Below are positions 40,523 to 50,362 of a DNA stretch of 64,000 nt, piece after piece. Both the position numbers and the translations under genes were made by a program. The stretch's first letter is position 1; every line of letters begins with the position of its first letter. A model generated the notes under the pieces. It worked only from the letters and a program-made list of their open reading frames with translations. It was not told where the DNA came from and ran no database searches. This DNA comes from Lithodes maja (Eukaryota > Arthropoda > Malacostraca > Decapoda > Lithodidae), in NCBI GenBank assembly GCA_037953745.1, contig JBAKBP010001585.1, positions 62,001-126,000 of the forward strand, written 5' to 3'.

Positions 40523-42199
40523 CTATATATGCCTATATTCTCGTACAAGCCTATCATTTCGTTGTTTGTAACACAGGTTAAAATCCCCTAGTATGATGGA
40601 TTCATTCCGAGGGTCTAGCGATGACAACGTTCGTTCAAATTTGGTCAAGAATTGTGTGTCGTCTGGTGGCCTATAGCATACCCCAATTGTGATGAGTCTT
40701 GTCCTCGGCAGGTGTAGATCGATCCACAGAGCTTCGTGATTTTCTACATGGAGGTCGGTCCTGGTTGTGTGTGTGAGGTTGTTTTTTACATACAGACATA
40801 CTCCTCCCCCATGCCTATTGCGATCATTCCTAACCATATTGAAACCTTGAATGTTTATTTCACCATCGTTTATACTTGAATCCAGCCAGGTTTCTGTGAT
40901 TGCAATTATTGAAGCTTTGGCCTTATTAGCTAACAAGTTTAATTCTGACAATTTATGGTACATTGATCTGGCGTTAATGTGGATAAGATGGAGCCCTTTG
41001 TTGGTGAACACTCTGTATTCATCTTTGATTTTGAATGTGTCCTGGCTGGATTCTGAGTTGTTAATACTAATTGGTTCATTTACATTAATATTCGGTAATG
41101 AATGCAAGGCACATATGTTGCATAGGAATTCCCGTTCTTCACTGTTGGTCTTCTTAGAGATGCACTTCATGTGAGCTACAGTTTTACACTTAACACAGTT
41201 TATGATCCTTTGTTTTCTTGTTATGAGTGATTCACATATTTCACAAATGATTTTAGGACCCTTAATAGCTATTTCCCTACATTTATCGCATTCCACTTCT
41301 TTTCTGCTAGTAACGTAAGTACATCGATCGTGTACTGTTTCATTACAACTACTACATTGTGACGTTGTACTCCTTTTGTTGAATCCAATATCGCACACTA
41401 TACATATTTTCCTGTTACTGTTCATCGTACGTCTGGCGGTGTGGTGATCAGCTGTGCGCCGTGAGCGGCTGATGGTGTGTGAGCGCGTGAGATGAGGACA
41501 GGTTGTGGCTCCCCCTTGCCCGCCTCCCACCCCTACCTGTATTTGTTGTTTTATGTCCTTGTTCTTGGCCGTTGTTGCTGTTACTTCATTGTCGATGTGT
41601 TTGCTAGAGCTTCCTGTTTGTTTGGGTGTTCTGGTTGCATGTTGTGTTACTTGGGTCACCGATATCTGTGGTAGTGATGATACAGTTGAGGGTAATGTTG
41701 AGTAAGTAGAATGTTGGCACTGTGCTGGCGGTTGCCCTGCGGTCTTGGTTGTGAGTTGGAGCGTGACGGGAGACTTGGGTGCCTGCTGGCCCAGTTTGTT
41801 ATAACGAATTTTACTGCTAGGGACTGTTGAAACGTCGGTGTCTGCCTTACTTGTTTGGTGGTGAGGTTTCTTCAACGTTGAACTAGGGCCGGGGTTGGTC
41901 TCTACATCTCCGCAGCTAATTAGAGTGTAGCACAATAGGTGTTGTAGCGAGGTTGTGCCAGAGTATTTGCCCAGTCGCGGCGTCTTCCCGATATATGAAA
42001 TAGACCAGGCAGGAATGGTGACAGAAATTTCACTCGTGTGTGATTTCTGTGTGACGAGGTCCCTCAATACTTGTTTAGTGTTGACCTGGTACACTACCGG
42101 TCCCCTCTGCACCTGTATATCAGCACAGCCCCTCTGGATGTTGAGAAGGATGATACATAGAGAGAGGGCTACGCCCGCACCCTTCATCCCTCCCGCCAT
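40523..42199 (-). CDS. LINE-F ORF, N-terminal half: signal-like peptide, 2A, PHD fingers, endonuclease
   Basis: A 558-aa minus-strand frame starting MAGGMKGAGV at 42199. Residues ~8-25 (VALSLCIILLNIQRGCA) resemble a signal peptide. Residues ~88-105 end in GDVETNPGP, the 2A ribosome-skipping consensus. Two PHD-like zinc fingers follow (CIVC ... CSSC ... HDRC ... CDKC, then CEIC ... CVKC ... HMKC ... CNIC). The endonuclease has HLIHINARSMYHKL, IIAITETWLDSS, GGGVCLYVKN, GVCYRPPDD and IILGDFNLCY. It stops at TAG 40520-40522 and the frame continues in register to the TIR-element insertion and beyond it. Between G104 and P105 translation would skip, separating a short secreted-type leader from the replicase. 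Confidence 0.86.
   Translation of the reverse strand: MAGGMKGAGVALSLCIILLNIQRGCADIQVQRGPVVYQVNTKQVLRDLVTQKSHTSEISVTIPAWSISYIGKTPRLGKYSGTTSLQHLLCYTLISCGDVETNPGPSSTLKKPHHQTSKADTDVSTVPSSKIRYNKLGQQAPKSPVTLQLTTKTAGQPPAQCQHSTYSTLPSTVSSLPQISVTQVTQHATRTPKQTGSSSKHIDNEVTATTAKNKDIKQQIQVGVGGGQGGATTCPHLTRSHTISRSRRTADHHTARRTMNSNRKICIVCDIGFNKRSTTSQCSSCNETVHDRCTYVTSRKEVECDKCREIAIKGPKIICEICESLITRKQRIINCVKCKTVAHMKCISKKTNSEEREFLCNICALHSLPNINVNEPISINNSESSQDTFKIKDEYRVFTNKGLHLIHINARSMYHKLSELNLLANKAKASIIAITETWLDSSINDGEINIQGFNMVRNDRNRHGGGVCLYVKNNLTHTTRTDLHVENHEALWIDLHLPRTRLITIGVCYRPPDDTQFLTKFERTLSSLDPRNESIILGDFNLCYKQRNDRLVREYRHI
41885..41935 (-). other. 2A (StopGo) peptide coding site in LINE-F
   Basis: Encodes CYTLISCGDVETNPGP on the minus strand. 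The D-V-E-x-N-P-G-P ending is the invariant 2A core; upstream residues are hydrophobic as in active 2As. 2A motifs at the ORF N-terminus have been described in some marine invertebrate CR1-like LINEs. Confidence 0.88.
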
Positions 42200-42753
42200 T
42201 GAGAGTAGCTGTGCAGCCTGTAATGATCTTCAGGGCTTTGTTTTGAATCGTCTGTAAGGTCTTATGATGTGTTTCAGCTAGGTTAGAAGCCCAGGCTGGG
42301 CTTGCGTATTCCATTACTGATCTTATGTATTGTTTATATACTGTGGTGGTAGTTTCTTTGTTGTGTCCAAATTTTGTGTGAGCAAGTGACCTGAGGGCGT
42401 TAAGTCTGGGTGTCAGTTTCTTTTTAATGTTTGTGGTGTGCTGTTTGAATGTCATATGAGTATCATTATGTTACTCCTAGGATTTTGGGTGTGTGTGTAT
42501 GTGTTAGGGGTGTGTTGTTTATGGTGAGTTGAGGGATGTATTCGTGTTCACCTGTCCAGCTTGTGAGCAGGGTTGCGGTGGATTTGGCTGTGGCTAGATT
42601 AAGTCTGTTTGTAGTGCACCAGCCATGTAGTGTGTTGAGATAGGGTTGAAGGAGATCTGTTGCTCTTCTTGGGTCATGGTGTGTGCATGTGAGTGTTATG
42701 TCATCTGCATAGGAGGCTAAGTTTATTTGGGGAGTATTGGGTGTAGTTATATC
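42200..42753 (-). pseudogene. LINE-G RT fragment (motif C onward)
   Basis: Minus-strand frame from HDITTPNTPQINL through motif C (LASYADDITLTC), the thumb region (HGWCTTNRLNLATAKS, TPKILGVT), a one-base shift near 42460, then FKQHTTNIKKKL, YKQYIRSVMEYASPAW, LQTIQNKALKIITGCTAT, where LINE-F begins. Jockey-type. No start, no catalytic motif A: non-functional. Confidence 0.78.
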
Positions 42754-42812
42754 GTGATTACTGTTGTGGCACATGGCTATTTACCTTGAATTTACCTTGA
42801 AGCACTTCTGCC

Positions 42813-45800
42813 TCAAGAGGGTGTTGCTCCCTTGGTGTTCTCTGAGGCAAGGCCACGGCGTCGCCGCCACCCTTCACTTCGCTGCTTGTACTCCAGCTGG
42901 GACGTTATCGAGTTGGATGTCGCTGGGCGGGCTGCAGCATAGCCTGCGATGCCTGGTTGATCTGGGATGGTTGAGAGGAATTTGTCCAGTTCCCTCTTGA
43001 ACACATCTGTTTTCACTTCCTTGATGTTTCTGATGAGTTTTGGGAGATGATTGAACAGCCGGGCTCCCTTTCTCGAGATGCCATTGTGTTGGAGGGTCTT
43101 GACTCTTGTTGGGCATTCTGATGGTAGGTGAAATTGGGCACATTTTATTCCTGTTCTAGTGTCTCCTTGTGTGTTGGTGGATATTATTGGCTCTGTCTTT
43201 GGAGGGATGATCTGGTCCTCAAGAACTTTCCATGTATATATTATTTGGTATCTTTCTATCCTCCTTTCTATAGAGTATAGTTCATATTCTGCAAGTCATT
43301 TCCAGTAGTCTAGCTTTTCTGGTTCCCCTTGGTGGTCTTGAGGTTTTTGTATGCAGGAGGTGAATGATCTTTGGAGGCCCTCTAGCTGCATTATATGGGT
43401 TTGTTTGTGAGGAGCCCAAAGTTGAGAGCAGTAGTCAATGTGGGGGATAATTAGGGATTTCCATAATGTGATCAGGGTTTTTTAATCTCTTGTTCGGAAA
43501 GTTCTTAATATGTATCCCATGAGTTGTCTGCATTTTGATACTGTTTTTTCTATGTGGTTATTAAATGTGGCATCTTCTGATATTATTATGCCCAGGTCTC
43601 TGATTTGTGATTTTCTTGTGATATTGTTTCCCTTGGGGTCTTTATATGATGTGTTAAAGTTAGTTTTGCCAAATTGTATTAGTTCAAATTTATCTTCATT
43701 AAAGTTCATGTTGTTCTTTTCTGCCCATTCATAGATTTTCTTGAGGTCTTTTTGTAGTTGTGAACTGTCTTCTACTTTATCAATGGACCTGAATACCCGG
43801 GTGTCATCAGCAAAGGACAGTAATGAGCTGTTAATGTTAGTGTTGATGTCGTTTATCATTATTATGAATAGAATGGGGCCGAGGACGGTGCCTTGTGGGA
43901 TACCACTAATTACTGCTTCTTTTCTAGATGCCGCTCCTTCCACATTTGTTATTTGTTCCCTCTTTGTGAGGAATGCTCTAATCCATCCTCCTATTTTGCC
44001 CTGTATACCCAGTCCATTAAGTTTGCGGAGGAGGATCTCATGGTCGACTTTATCATATGCTTTTGCAAAATCCAGGTATAACTGCATCCACACTTTGATT
44101 GTCTCCCATGGATTTCAGGATGGAGTTGTGGAAGTTGATCAGTTCAGTTAAACATGACCTCTTATTTCTAAATCCATGTTTGAAATCTCGTATCAGTTGG
44201 TTATCTTCTAGGAATTTTACAATGTGTTTTTTCAATATCCTTTCAAAAACTTTTATGATGTTTGATGTGAGAGCAATGGGTCTGTAGTTCTTTGGCTCTT
44301 TTTTGGATCCTCCTTTGTAGATTGGTGTGATATTTGCCAATTTGAAAATTTCTGGGATCTCTCCTGTGTCAAGCGAGTTTCTCCAAAGTTTTTGTAATGG
44401 GGTTGATAAGGATATTTTACATTCTTTTAAGATCCTGGTCCCAATACCATCTGGTCCAGGTGAAGCTGATGATTTCATTTCTTGTATTGCTTCTTCTATG
44501 TCTTTATTTTCTATTTGTATGTCCATAAGGGTCTTTATGTGTTCTTGGTCTGGGATATCTTGAGTTACTGGTACATTTTCATTGGTTGTTGGAGTGCTCC
44601 AGGCTTTCACATACTGGGTTTGAAGGATGTTGGCCATGTCTTGGGGTATTGAGGTGGTATGCTGCCCATCTGCCGTGATTAGAGGTCCAATGCTACTTCT
44701 TAGGCTAGCTTTCTTCTTAGCGTAACTGAAGAAGAATCGGCTGTTACTTTTTATTGTTTCTATGGCTTTTCTCTCACTATCTTTATTTTCCTTTTCGTGT
44801 GACTCTTTTATTTTTCTTTCCAGCTCACATATTTCCCTTTCAGCTCTGTTGGGGTTGCAATATTGTTTTTTGGTGTTACCGGTAAGACTTTTTTCCACTT
44901 TTGTTCTTCTTCTCATCAGGATTTTTCTATACCTGTGTTCTTTTGTAGTGTTTTTCTTACTGGGTATCTGCATTTTTTTCTTTGGAGAGTTAGCGTACAA
45001 TGCATTGCTCAGATAGTGCTCAATTTTCCTCCAGCATTCATTAGTATTTAGGTTTTCTAGTTCTTCTTCCCAGTTTATTCTATTGAGTGCACAATTTACT
45101 TCTTTCCAATCTGTTTTGTGTAGGTTAATGTCAGAGAAAGGCATGGATCGTTGTTTGTAACGCACTGGTTCCAGCAGAGATATGCCGGTGTGAGTTTTAA
45201 TGATGTTGTGATCTGAGTGGATGGTTGGCGATACACTGATGGTATTAAATATCTTGGAGTTGTTGGTCAGTAACAGGTCTAATATGTTATTTTGTCTTGT
45301 TGGTGTGTGTATTTTTTGTGTCAGGAGAAGTGTTCCCATCATTTCATCAAGATGTCTTCCTTTTGTGTTGTTTGTTCCTGTCTCCATAGTACCATGTAGG
45401 TTCCATGTGCAGTATGGGAGGTTGAAGTCACCTGTAATTATTAGTTCTTCAGAGTGGTTTGTTATTTGAGGACAGTTGATGATTTTGTCTAGGATGTCTT
45501 TCATTTCTTGGGGGGAGCTGTCTGGTGGGATGTAAACATTTGCTATTATAATTTTCCTGTTTTTTATTTTAGCTGATATTATAGTTATTTCACAGACACC
45601 ATTTGAGTGTGTCAGTAAGAGTTCGCTCGGGATATATTCTGGGATATATATTATGGTTCCTCGGTGTGATCGGCCTACCCTATCTGTTCTGTAGTTTGTG
45701 TATCCCTGTATTTTTATTTCGGAGTCCATAATCATAGGAGTTAGGTGGGTTTCAGTTAATGTTATTATTGATGGGTTTCCCATTGTTAGTGTTTCTATGT

Positions 45801-45894
45801 AAGGTATTTTACACTGGTTTGCATTAGGGTATAGGCCTTGGATGTTAGCATGAATTATTGAAAGGTTGGGTATGGTGTCGTGGGTCTCCCCCAT
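42813..45894 (-). pseudogene. LINE-E ORF2 endonuclease-RT, one frameshift and two stops
   Basis: The frame opens MGETHDTIPNLSIIHANIQGL at 45894. Endonuclease: ITLTETHLTP, ANVYIPPDSS, LIITGDFNLPYCTW, IHSDHNIIKTH. RT: SPGPDGIGTRILKE, YRPIALTSNIIKVFERIL, FRNKRSCLTELINF, then a one-base shift near 44080 inside motif A (DAV / YLDFAKAYDKVDH). It continues SGIPQGTVLGPILF and SLLSFADDTRVF (motif C). Stops at 43482 (after TFRTRD) and at about 43308 interrupt the C-terminal region, which continues through ISRKGARLFNHLP and VKTDVFKRELDKFLSTIPDQ to the natural stop at 42813. It overlaps ORF1 by 40 nt. Lightly damaged and probably dead. Confidence 0.85.
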
Positions 45895-46649
45895 AGGTTC
45901 ACTTGTTTCTGGGCTTCCAACTGAGGTCTCACTATTCCCATGAGAAACATGATGGAGTTTTGAAGGTCTCTCATCTGTTCCTTCATTTCTTGAAACCCCA
46001 GTATATTTTCTTGGGGAAGGTTTGGCAGAGTTTCTTGTGGGATTTTGTTTCCATTCACGGCCGTAGAATACGAGGTCTTTGTCTGTTGGGTCGGTATTTG
46101 TTGGTTTGGGGGAGGTGTAGGTATTTCTTGGTTTGGGGCCGGAAGTATAGGTGTTGGTGCTGTTAGGTTCTGAAGTAGTTTTTTCCCTCTCTTTGTGCCC
46201 TTCAGATGAGGTAGGTTACAGTTGGTTTTGTAACATTCCCTGTTACGCCAAGACCCGCTGCAAATTGACGGGTGTAAATATTTGCAGTTCTCTCTTCTAC
46301 ATCCTTGCTCTCCATGTCCATCCCATAAGAAATTTTCACATGGATGACTGAATGGACAATTTGAACCAACTAGGCCGAATTTGCACATACCTTTTTTGTA
46401 GTATCTATATACGTTTTTTTGGGGTGGGTTTCTGTTCCTTGTCCTTGGGTGTTGTTTTTCTTGCAATGTTGCGGTGGTCCTGTGGTTGTGGTTATCTTCT
46501 TGAGTGTTTCTGGGGGACTGGGTGGGGGGCACGGTTGGGTTCAGTTGGCTGAGATTAATATCTGTAGGTGTGTCAGATAGTCCCAGATCTATGGGTTGGT
46601 TCACTACATTTTCAGATGTGTTTTTTTTGGTCCTCTGATCTTGTTCCAC
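45855..46649 (-). CDS. LINE-E ORF1, CCCH zinc-finger part
   Basis: A 264-aa minus-strand frame. The central part has three CCCH-like fingers: CKFGLVGSNCPFSHP, CRRENCKYLHPSIC, CYKTNCNLPHLKG, suggesting RNA binding. A Pro/Gln-rich linker and a short C-terminal helix (FQEMKEQMRDLQNSIMFLM) that may oligomerise follow. It overlaps ORF2 by 40 nt. Upstream it meets the PHD frame 46612-47058 in another register, so the two are probably one ORF1 broken by a frameshift near 46640. Confidence 0.75.
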   Translation of the reverse strand: MEQDQRTKKNTSENVVNQPIDLGLSDTPTDINLSQLNPTVPPTQSPRNTQEDNHNHRTTATLQEKQHPRTRNRNPPQKNVYRYYKKGMCKFGLVGSNCPFSHPCENFLWDGHGEQGCRRENCKYLHPSICSGSWRNRECYKTNCNLPHLKGTKRGKKLLQNLTAPTPILPAPNQEIPTPPPNQQIPTQQTKTSYSTAVNGNKIPQETLPNLPQENILGFQEMKEQMRDLQNSIMFLMGIVRPQLEAQKQVNLWGRPTTPYPTFQ

Positions 46650-47058
46650 TAGGACTAGTCAGAAGCAAAGTTTGTGTCTGGTCTAGGCCTAGGTTCGGTC
46701 TGTTTTGGTTTAGGCCTACTTGGTCAGGTTGGATTTCTAGGTCAGGTTGGATTTCGGGTGTAGACTCATCCGGCTTTGTTATTTTTTGATGTTCTGCTTG
46801 TCTAGTGATGGCTTGTTGGGCTTCCTCTGCATCTCTTGTCCATTCTTCATCGATGTATTTAGATGTGCAGCACTTTTCACATGTGTACTTTCGGTTGGTT
46901 TTAAGTAAACACATCAACTGGTACAATGGTAGTTTGGTGCAGAAGAAATGGATCCAGTCTCTGCAGTTATCACAATGTATGGTGTGGATTAAATCATCTT
47001 CCATACCACATGCAGCACACTTGCCATTGTTTGTTTGGGTTGGGGTGGTGGCAGCCAT
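46612..47058 (-). CDS. LINE-E ORF1, PHD-finger N-terminal part
   Basis: Starts MAATTPTQTNNGKCAACGM at 47058. A PHD finger is visible: CAAC ... CDNC ... HFFC ... CEKC, with W between (RDWIHFFC). An acidic/Gln-rich stretch with short tandem residues (PDLEIQPD) follows. It ends in the overlap with the CCCH frame. PHD fingers occur in ORF1 of some CR1-group LINEs; they bind chromatin in host proteins, so a targeting role is conceivable. Confidence 0.72.
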   Translation of the reverse strand: MAATTPTQTNNGKCAACGMEDDLIHTIHCDNCRDWIHFFCTKLPLYQLMCLLKTNRKYTCEKCCTSKYIDEEWTRDAEEAQQAITRQAEHQKITKPDESTPEIQPDLEIQPDQVGLNQNRPNLGLDQTQTLLLTSPSGTRSEDQKKHI

Positions 47059-47100
47059 CTTGCGGCGGCATTGGCGCCGGGAATCTAATCTGGGAGAGTC

Positions 47101-47580
47101 CAGCTACCCGCCTCCCCTAAAACAAATTTTCCGCCTCGGAAACTTAAAACAGAGAAAACGTTTGTTTCTTGGTACTGTCAGAATGTTCTCCTGGTGGTTT
47201 AAAAGTGGGGCGCCAATGCCGCCGGGAATCTAAACGGCTGAGTCGAGAAACGAACTCACCCATTCCTATCTTGAAGCATCTCAGTAATCTGTGTAGCTTA
47301 TATCGGGGCGTTGGTCCGCCGCGGGGTAAAGACAATAGATTCACAGTAGCGTTGGTCGCCGGATCATGTTCTTTCTTAAAATGGGATTATGTCAGTGTTG
47401 GTCACTTAGGTAAAAATTATATACACCAGTGGCACATGGGAGGCTACTCATTACTCAGTTACATTTCTTGGGAATGTAAATAACGTAAGGGGAACCAAGA
47501 TTGTATAGTGTTATTCAAGTCTTTTTTTCTCTTTATTGTTGGAGAGATTTTAATATTCTAGCGTTTCCAGCCTAGCGTGT
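47101..47580. other. spacer between LINE-E and the DIRS element
   Basis: No gene seen. It contains the second GCCGGGAATCTAA at 47221 and one end of the DIRS element probably lies here or just beyond; no terminal repeat could be matched. Confidence 0.45.
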
Positions 47581-47933
47581 CCTTATGAGCATTGATTCTT
47601 GGAATTTTCTCACCCTCATGTTCGCAGTCCGGACACCTAGGAGGATCTGCATCTCCCTGGCGGGAGGGAGCCATGGATAAGAGTAGCTTTGCGTATTGCT
47701 CCGCCTTGGGGTGCAAAAATTTAGCGGTCATTGGTCACCTTTTGTGAGTTAAATGTGTGCCGTGTTTGGACAGGTCTCGTGGCCGTTGGTTAACCAAATC
47801 ATGCCTCAAGTAGTGTTCTGTATTACATAATGCCTGCTTAACCCATTCTGATGGACAGTGTAAGACAATTTTGCTCCACATTAAGTCAGTATTTGTAACA
47901 TACTATAAGACAGTTGCTCATATATCTTTGCAG

Positions 47934-50362
47934 TTGGATGACCCTTTGTTAGATGATTTTCTTAAACCAGAGCCTTCCGCCTATGTTTCCGATAGTTCAC
48001 AGCAATCAGTTACTTCGCCTTCTTTGGCAGATACTCGTGACGCTCCCTCCGGCCAATCCAAGCGACCAAGGACCACCAAGCATCTGCCGGAAGTGCCTTC
48101 GTCATCTTCTAAGCGAGATCGGTCCCGCTCTCCCGTAGTTGCTCCTAGGTTCTCTTCGCCCCTTGTTCAACAGGAGCCCAAGAGACGCCGCTCTGACTTT
48201 TCCGCCGCACTCATCAGGTGATGATTGCAAAGACAGAAGGAAGCACTCCAAAAGACCCTCCTCTTCGAAGAAGAAGGCGCAGTTACCGCCACCCAAGCCG
48301 GAACGTACTTCTTCGTCGCACCAGGAGGCACCCAGAGACACAGCTAGCAATGTCTCCGGTCAATCACACCGGTTTACCATCCCGCACCGAGTGCAGCCTG
48401 AACCTAAGGCTCCTCCGGTATTGGGATCGGAGAGGGGCAGTAGTGTTGTGTCTCGCCGTCAGGAGGATGAGTGCTCCTCTGACCAGCTCGACTCGTTTCA
48501 GGAACCCATGGACTATGAGACACCAGACCTAAACCTGAGGGACCTATCTCAGCTCGGCGTTCCCTTAACACAGACAGAAACACACGATACCGCTGCCCGG
48601 GCTGGCGAGTCTCGGTTGAAGGCTTTACCAGCCACCCCAGCCCGGCCACCGGGATTCACGATACATCAACAACGAGTAAACACCGAGGGGTGGCTGCCTG
48701 GTCAGCGACCAACCTCTCGGCATTCTGGAACGCAGGGCTCAGATATGTCCCAGTCTGCGTCCCAGTCAGACCATGAAAGTGGAGTGTTTATTTCTAATGA
48801 GAAGTTGCAGGAGTGGTTTGACTTTATGAGACAAGTGAAGGGAGAGCGACAGGTTAAAGTATCAGCAGCTGTAGCCCCGGCGGTGCGACCTCTAGAGCAG
48901 GTGCCGGTTCAGACTAAAGTTGATGTCAATATTCCTCCCCCCACTGTCACTCCAGCGGCTACCACTTCGGGAGCCGCCGCAATTTTACCTTCCAATCTGA
49001 AGTTGTTCTCAGATCTCATTCCACCTACCCTTGACCGATCAATTCCTTTTAAGAAGGGCCCTATGCCCCTGTTATATGGACCTGATATGTCCTGGTCTGG
49101 TCTTAAGCCCATTCGCCCCGAGGTCGCGCAGCCCACGGTTACAGGTGAGACACCTGTGCTGGAACATTGGGTTATCGAGGTGAGTGAAGCTAAGAAATTA
49201 AGGGCCAAGAACCAATTACTGGGTGATGTATTAGGAGTTATTGTGAAAGCTATTCCCACCATTTATCATCTTGATTATTTTGTCTACATGCCATCCCCTG
49301 CCTTGCCTCCCGCTTCATCTGGGAAACTATTTTTAGATTGGGCTAAATCAGATGGGTTAAACAATATTAAACAGTTACAGGGAATGACCCCAGAGTTGAA
49401 ATCAATACCTTTCAGGGATGACGCTAGTACGTCCGTAGTTCATATTAGTGGGGGAGAGTCAGGGCCGTGGGCGGAATGGGGGCCAGAGGCCCAGCTGTTT
49501 GCCAGCACCATTACAAATAAGAGTAGTCATCAGCTCCCGCAAGAGGATCATCATTGGTTCTCTACGCCGGTAGGCAAGGCGGAAGGGATCCCACAACATA
49601 TTTTTGATTTTTTAGGGGCCCTTAGGTTGTCTATTTGTCAGTTTTCTGAACCCTTTTCTTCCCCCACACAGGTACAGATAGATAAAGATTTTAAAATGAG
49701 GTAGAAGGCCTGGAGGTTAGCGTCCCAATACCTGCTCAGCCGCCAGCTTGCGGCCTCTCTGGCCAGGACGACTGAGTCGGTCACGGACGTTGGCACCAAG
49801 AAGGCTCTCTCTCTTACTAGCCGCCTCTTACTCCAGAATTCCATTCAGTTCCTTGGCGATATTCGCACAGCTCTTTTTGAGGCGGTGCGAGTTCGTCAAG
49901 ATCTGCGGGTTTACCTGGTCCGGAGACTCCCTGTAGAGATCGGTAGGAGATTGATTTTATCTAATGTCTTCACTAAAACTCTTGCCTCTGAGGATGCCTG
50001 GCGCACAGTTAACTTCCTGTTAGACTCTCAGAATGCCACTGCTTCCAAGCCGAAGGGTGAGCCATCATTTAAGACTAAATCTAATCCTAAGAGTTCATTT
50101 CGTGGTCAGTCACTGTCATTTCAGTCACCAAAGACTTATACACCCCTGGAAGCAGCGGTAAGTCTCAAGGACGCGGTCAGCCCAGGGGTAGAGGGAGATG
50201 GTTCAGGGGGCAGTCTAGGAGTAAACCCGGTAGCAATGCTAGCAAGGCCTCTCATCCCCCCAATCCTAAGTCAGAGTCACAACCCTCCAATCCAAAAAAC
50301 TCAGATACCACGCAACTCTCTCACTCCCAGTGCCAAGGCAAGGCGAGCCGGATCCGAGGGTA
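47934..50362 (+). pseudogene. DIRS gag, frameshifted
   Basis: Begins after an intron-like TATCTTTGCAG at 47923-47933 with LDDPLLDDFLKPEP, followed by a Ser/Arg/Pro-rich segment (SKRDRSRSPVV). A shift near 48180 moves to the frame 48139-49704. A TAG at 49702-49704 interrupts the same frame, which continues with QYLLSRQLAASLARTTESV and VRQDLRVYLVRRLP to about 50160. A final shift gives an RG-rich tail (QGRGQPRGRGRWFRG) ending at TAG 50360-50362. Structural protein of the element; broken. Confidence 0.65.

Larger units (their letters stand above)
32736..42203 (-). mobile_element. LINE-F copy 1 (2A-containing LINE), inserted in LINE-G and split by a TIR element
   Basis: The 3' end is an ATT-type microsatellite tail at 32736-32750 preceded by a ~290-bp 3' UTR. 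The 5' end lies at about 42203, directly before MAGGMKG, where the LINE-G frame is interrupted (ITGCTAT|L). A short TACT-like duplication is possible. The nuclease/CXC element at 34962-40490 splits it. A second copy at 53081-54918 differs by roughly a dozen bases in 1.84 kb (by eye), so the family was active recently. Confidence 0.85.
32104..42753 (-). mobile_element. LINE-G: 5'-truncated Jockey-like LINE, split by LINE-F
   Basis: The 3' tail is a (GTT)n/(AAC)n run at about 32104-32126. The direct repeat GTGATTACTGTTG occurs at 32095-32107 and again at 42754-42766, marking a target-site duplication around the whole nest. The LINE-G parts are 32104-~32735 (C-terminus) and ~42200-42753 (RT motif C onward). 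LINE-F fills the middle. The retained coding starts at HDITTPNTPQ just before SYADD, so the copy was 5'-truncated on insertion. Confidence 0.83.
42780..47100 (-). mobile_element. LINE-E: CR1/L2-like LINE with PHD/CCCH ORF1
   Basis: Nearly full-length minus-strand LINE: ORF1 47058-45855, ORF2 45894-42813. The 3' end is a pair of TTCAAGGTAAA units (42780-42801), a short terminal tandem repeat as in CR1/L2 elements. LINE-G lies 26 bp downstream of that tail. The 5' limit is not sharp; a GCCGGGAATCTAA motif occurs at 47079 and 47221. Confidence 0.82.

Noticed and set aside
47673..47933. Spliced first exon of DIRS gag (ATG 47673, donor GTGAGT at 47744, acceptor CAG at 47931)
   Set aside because: Joining these signals puts the downstream gag out of frame, so this exon structure is not supported as such.
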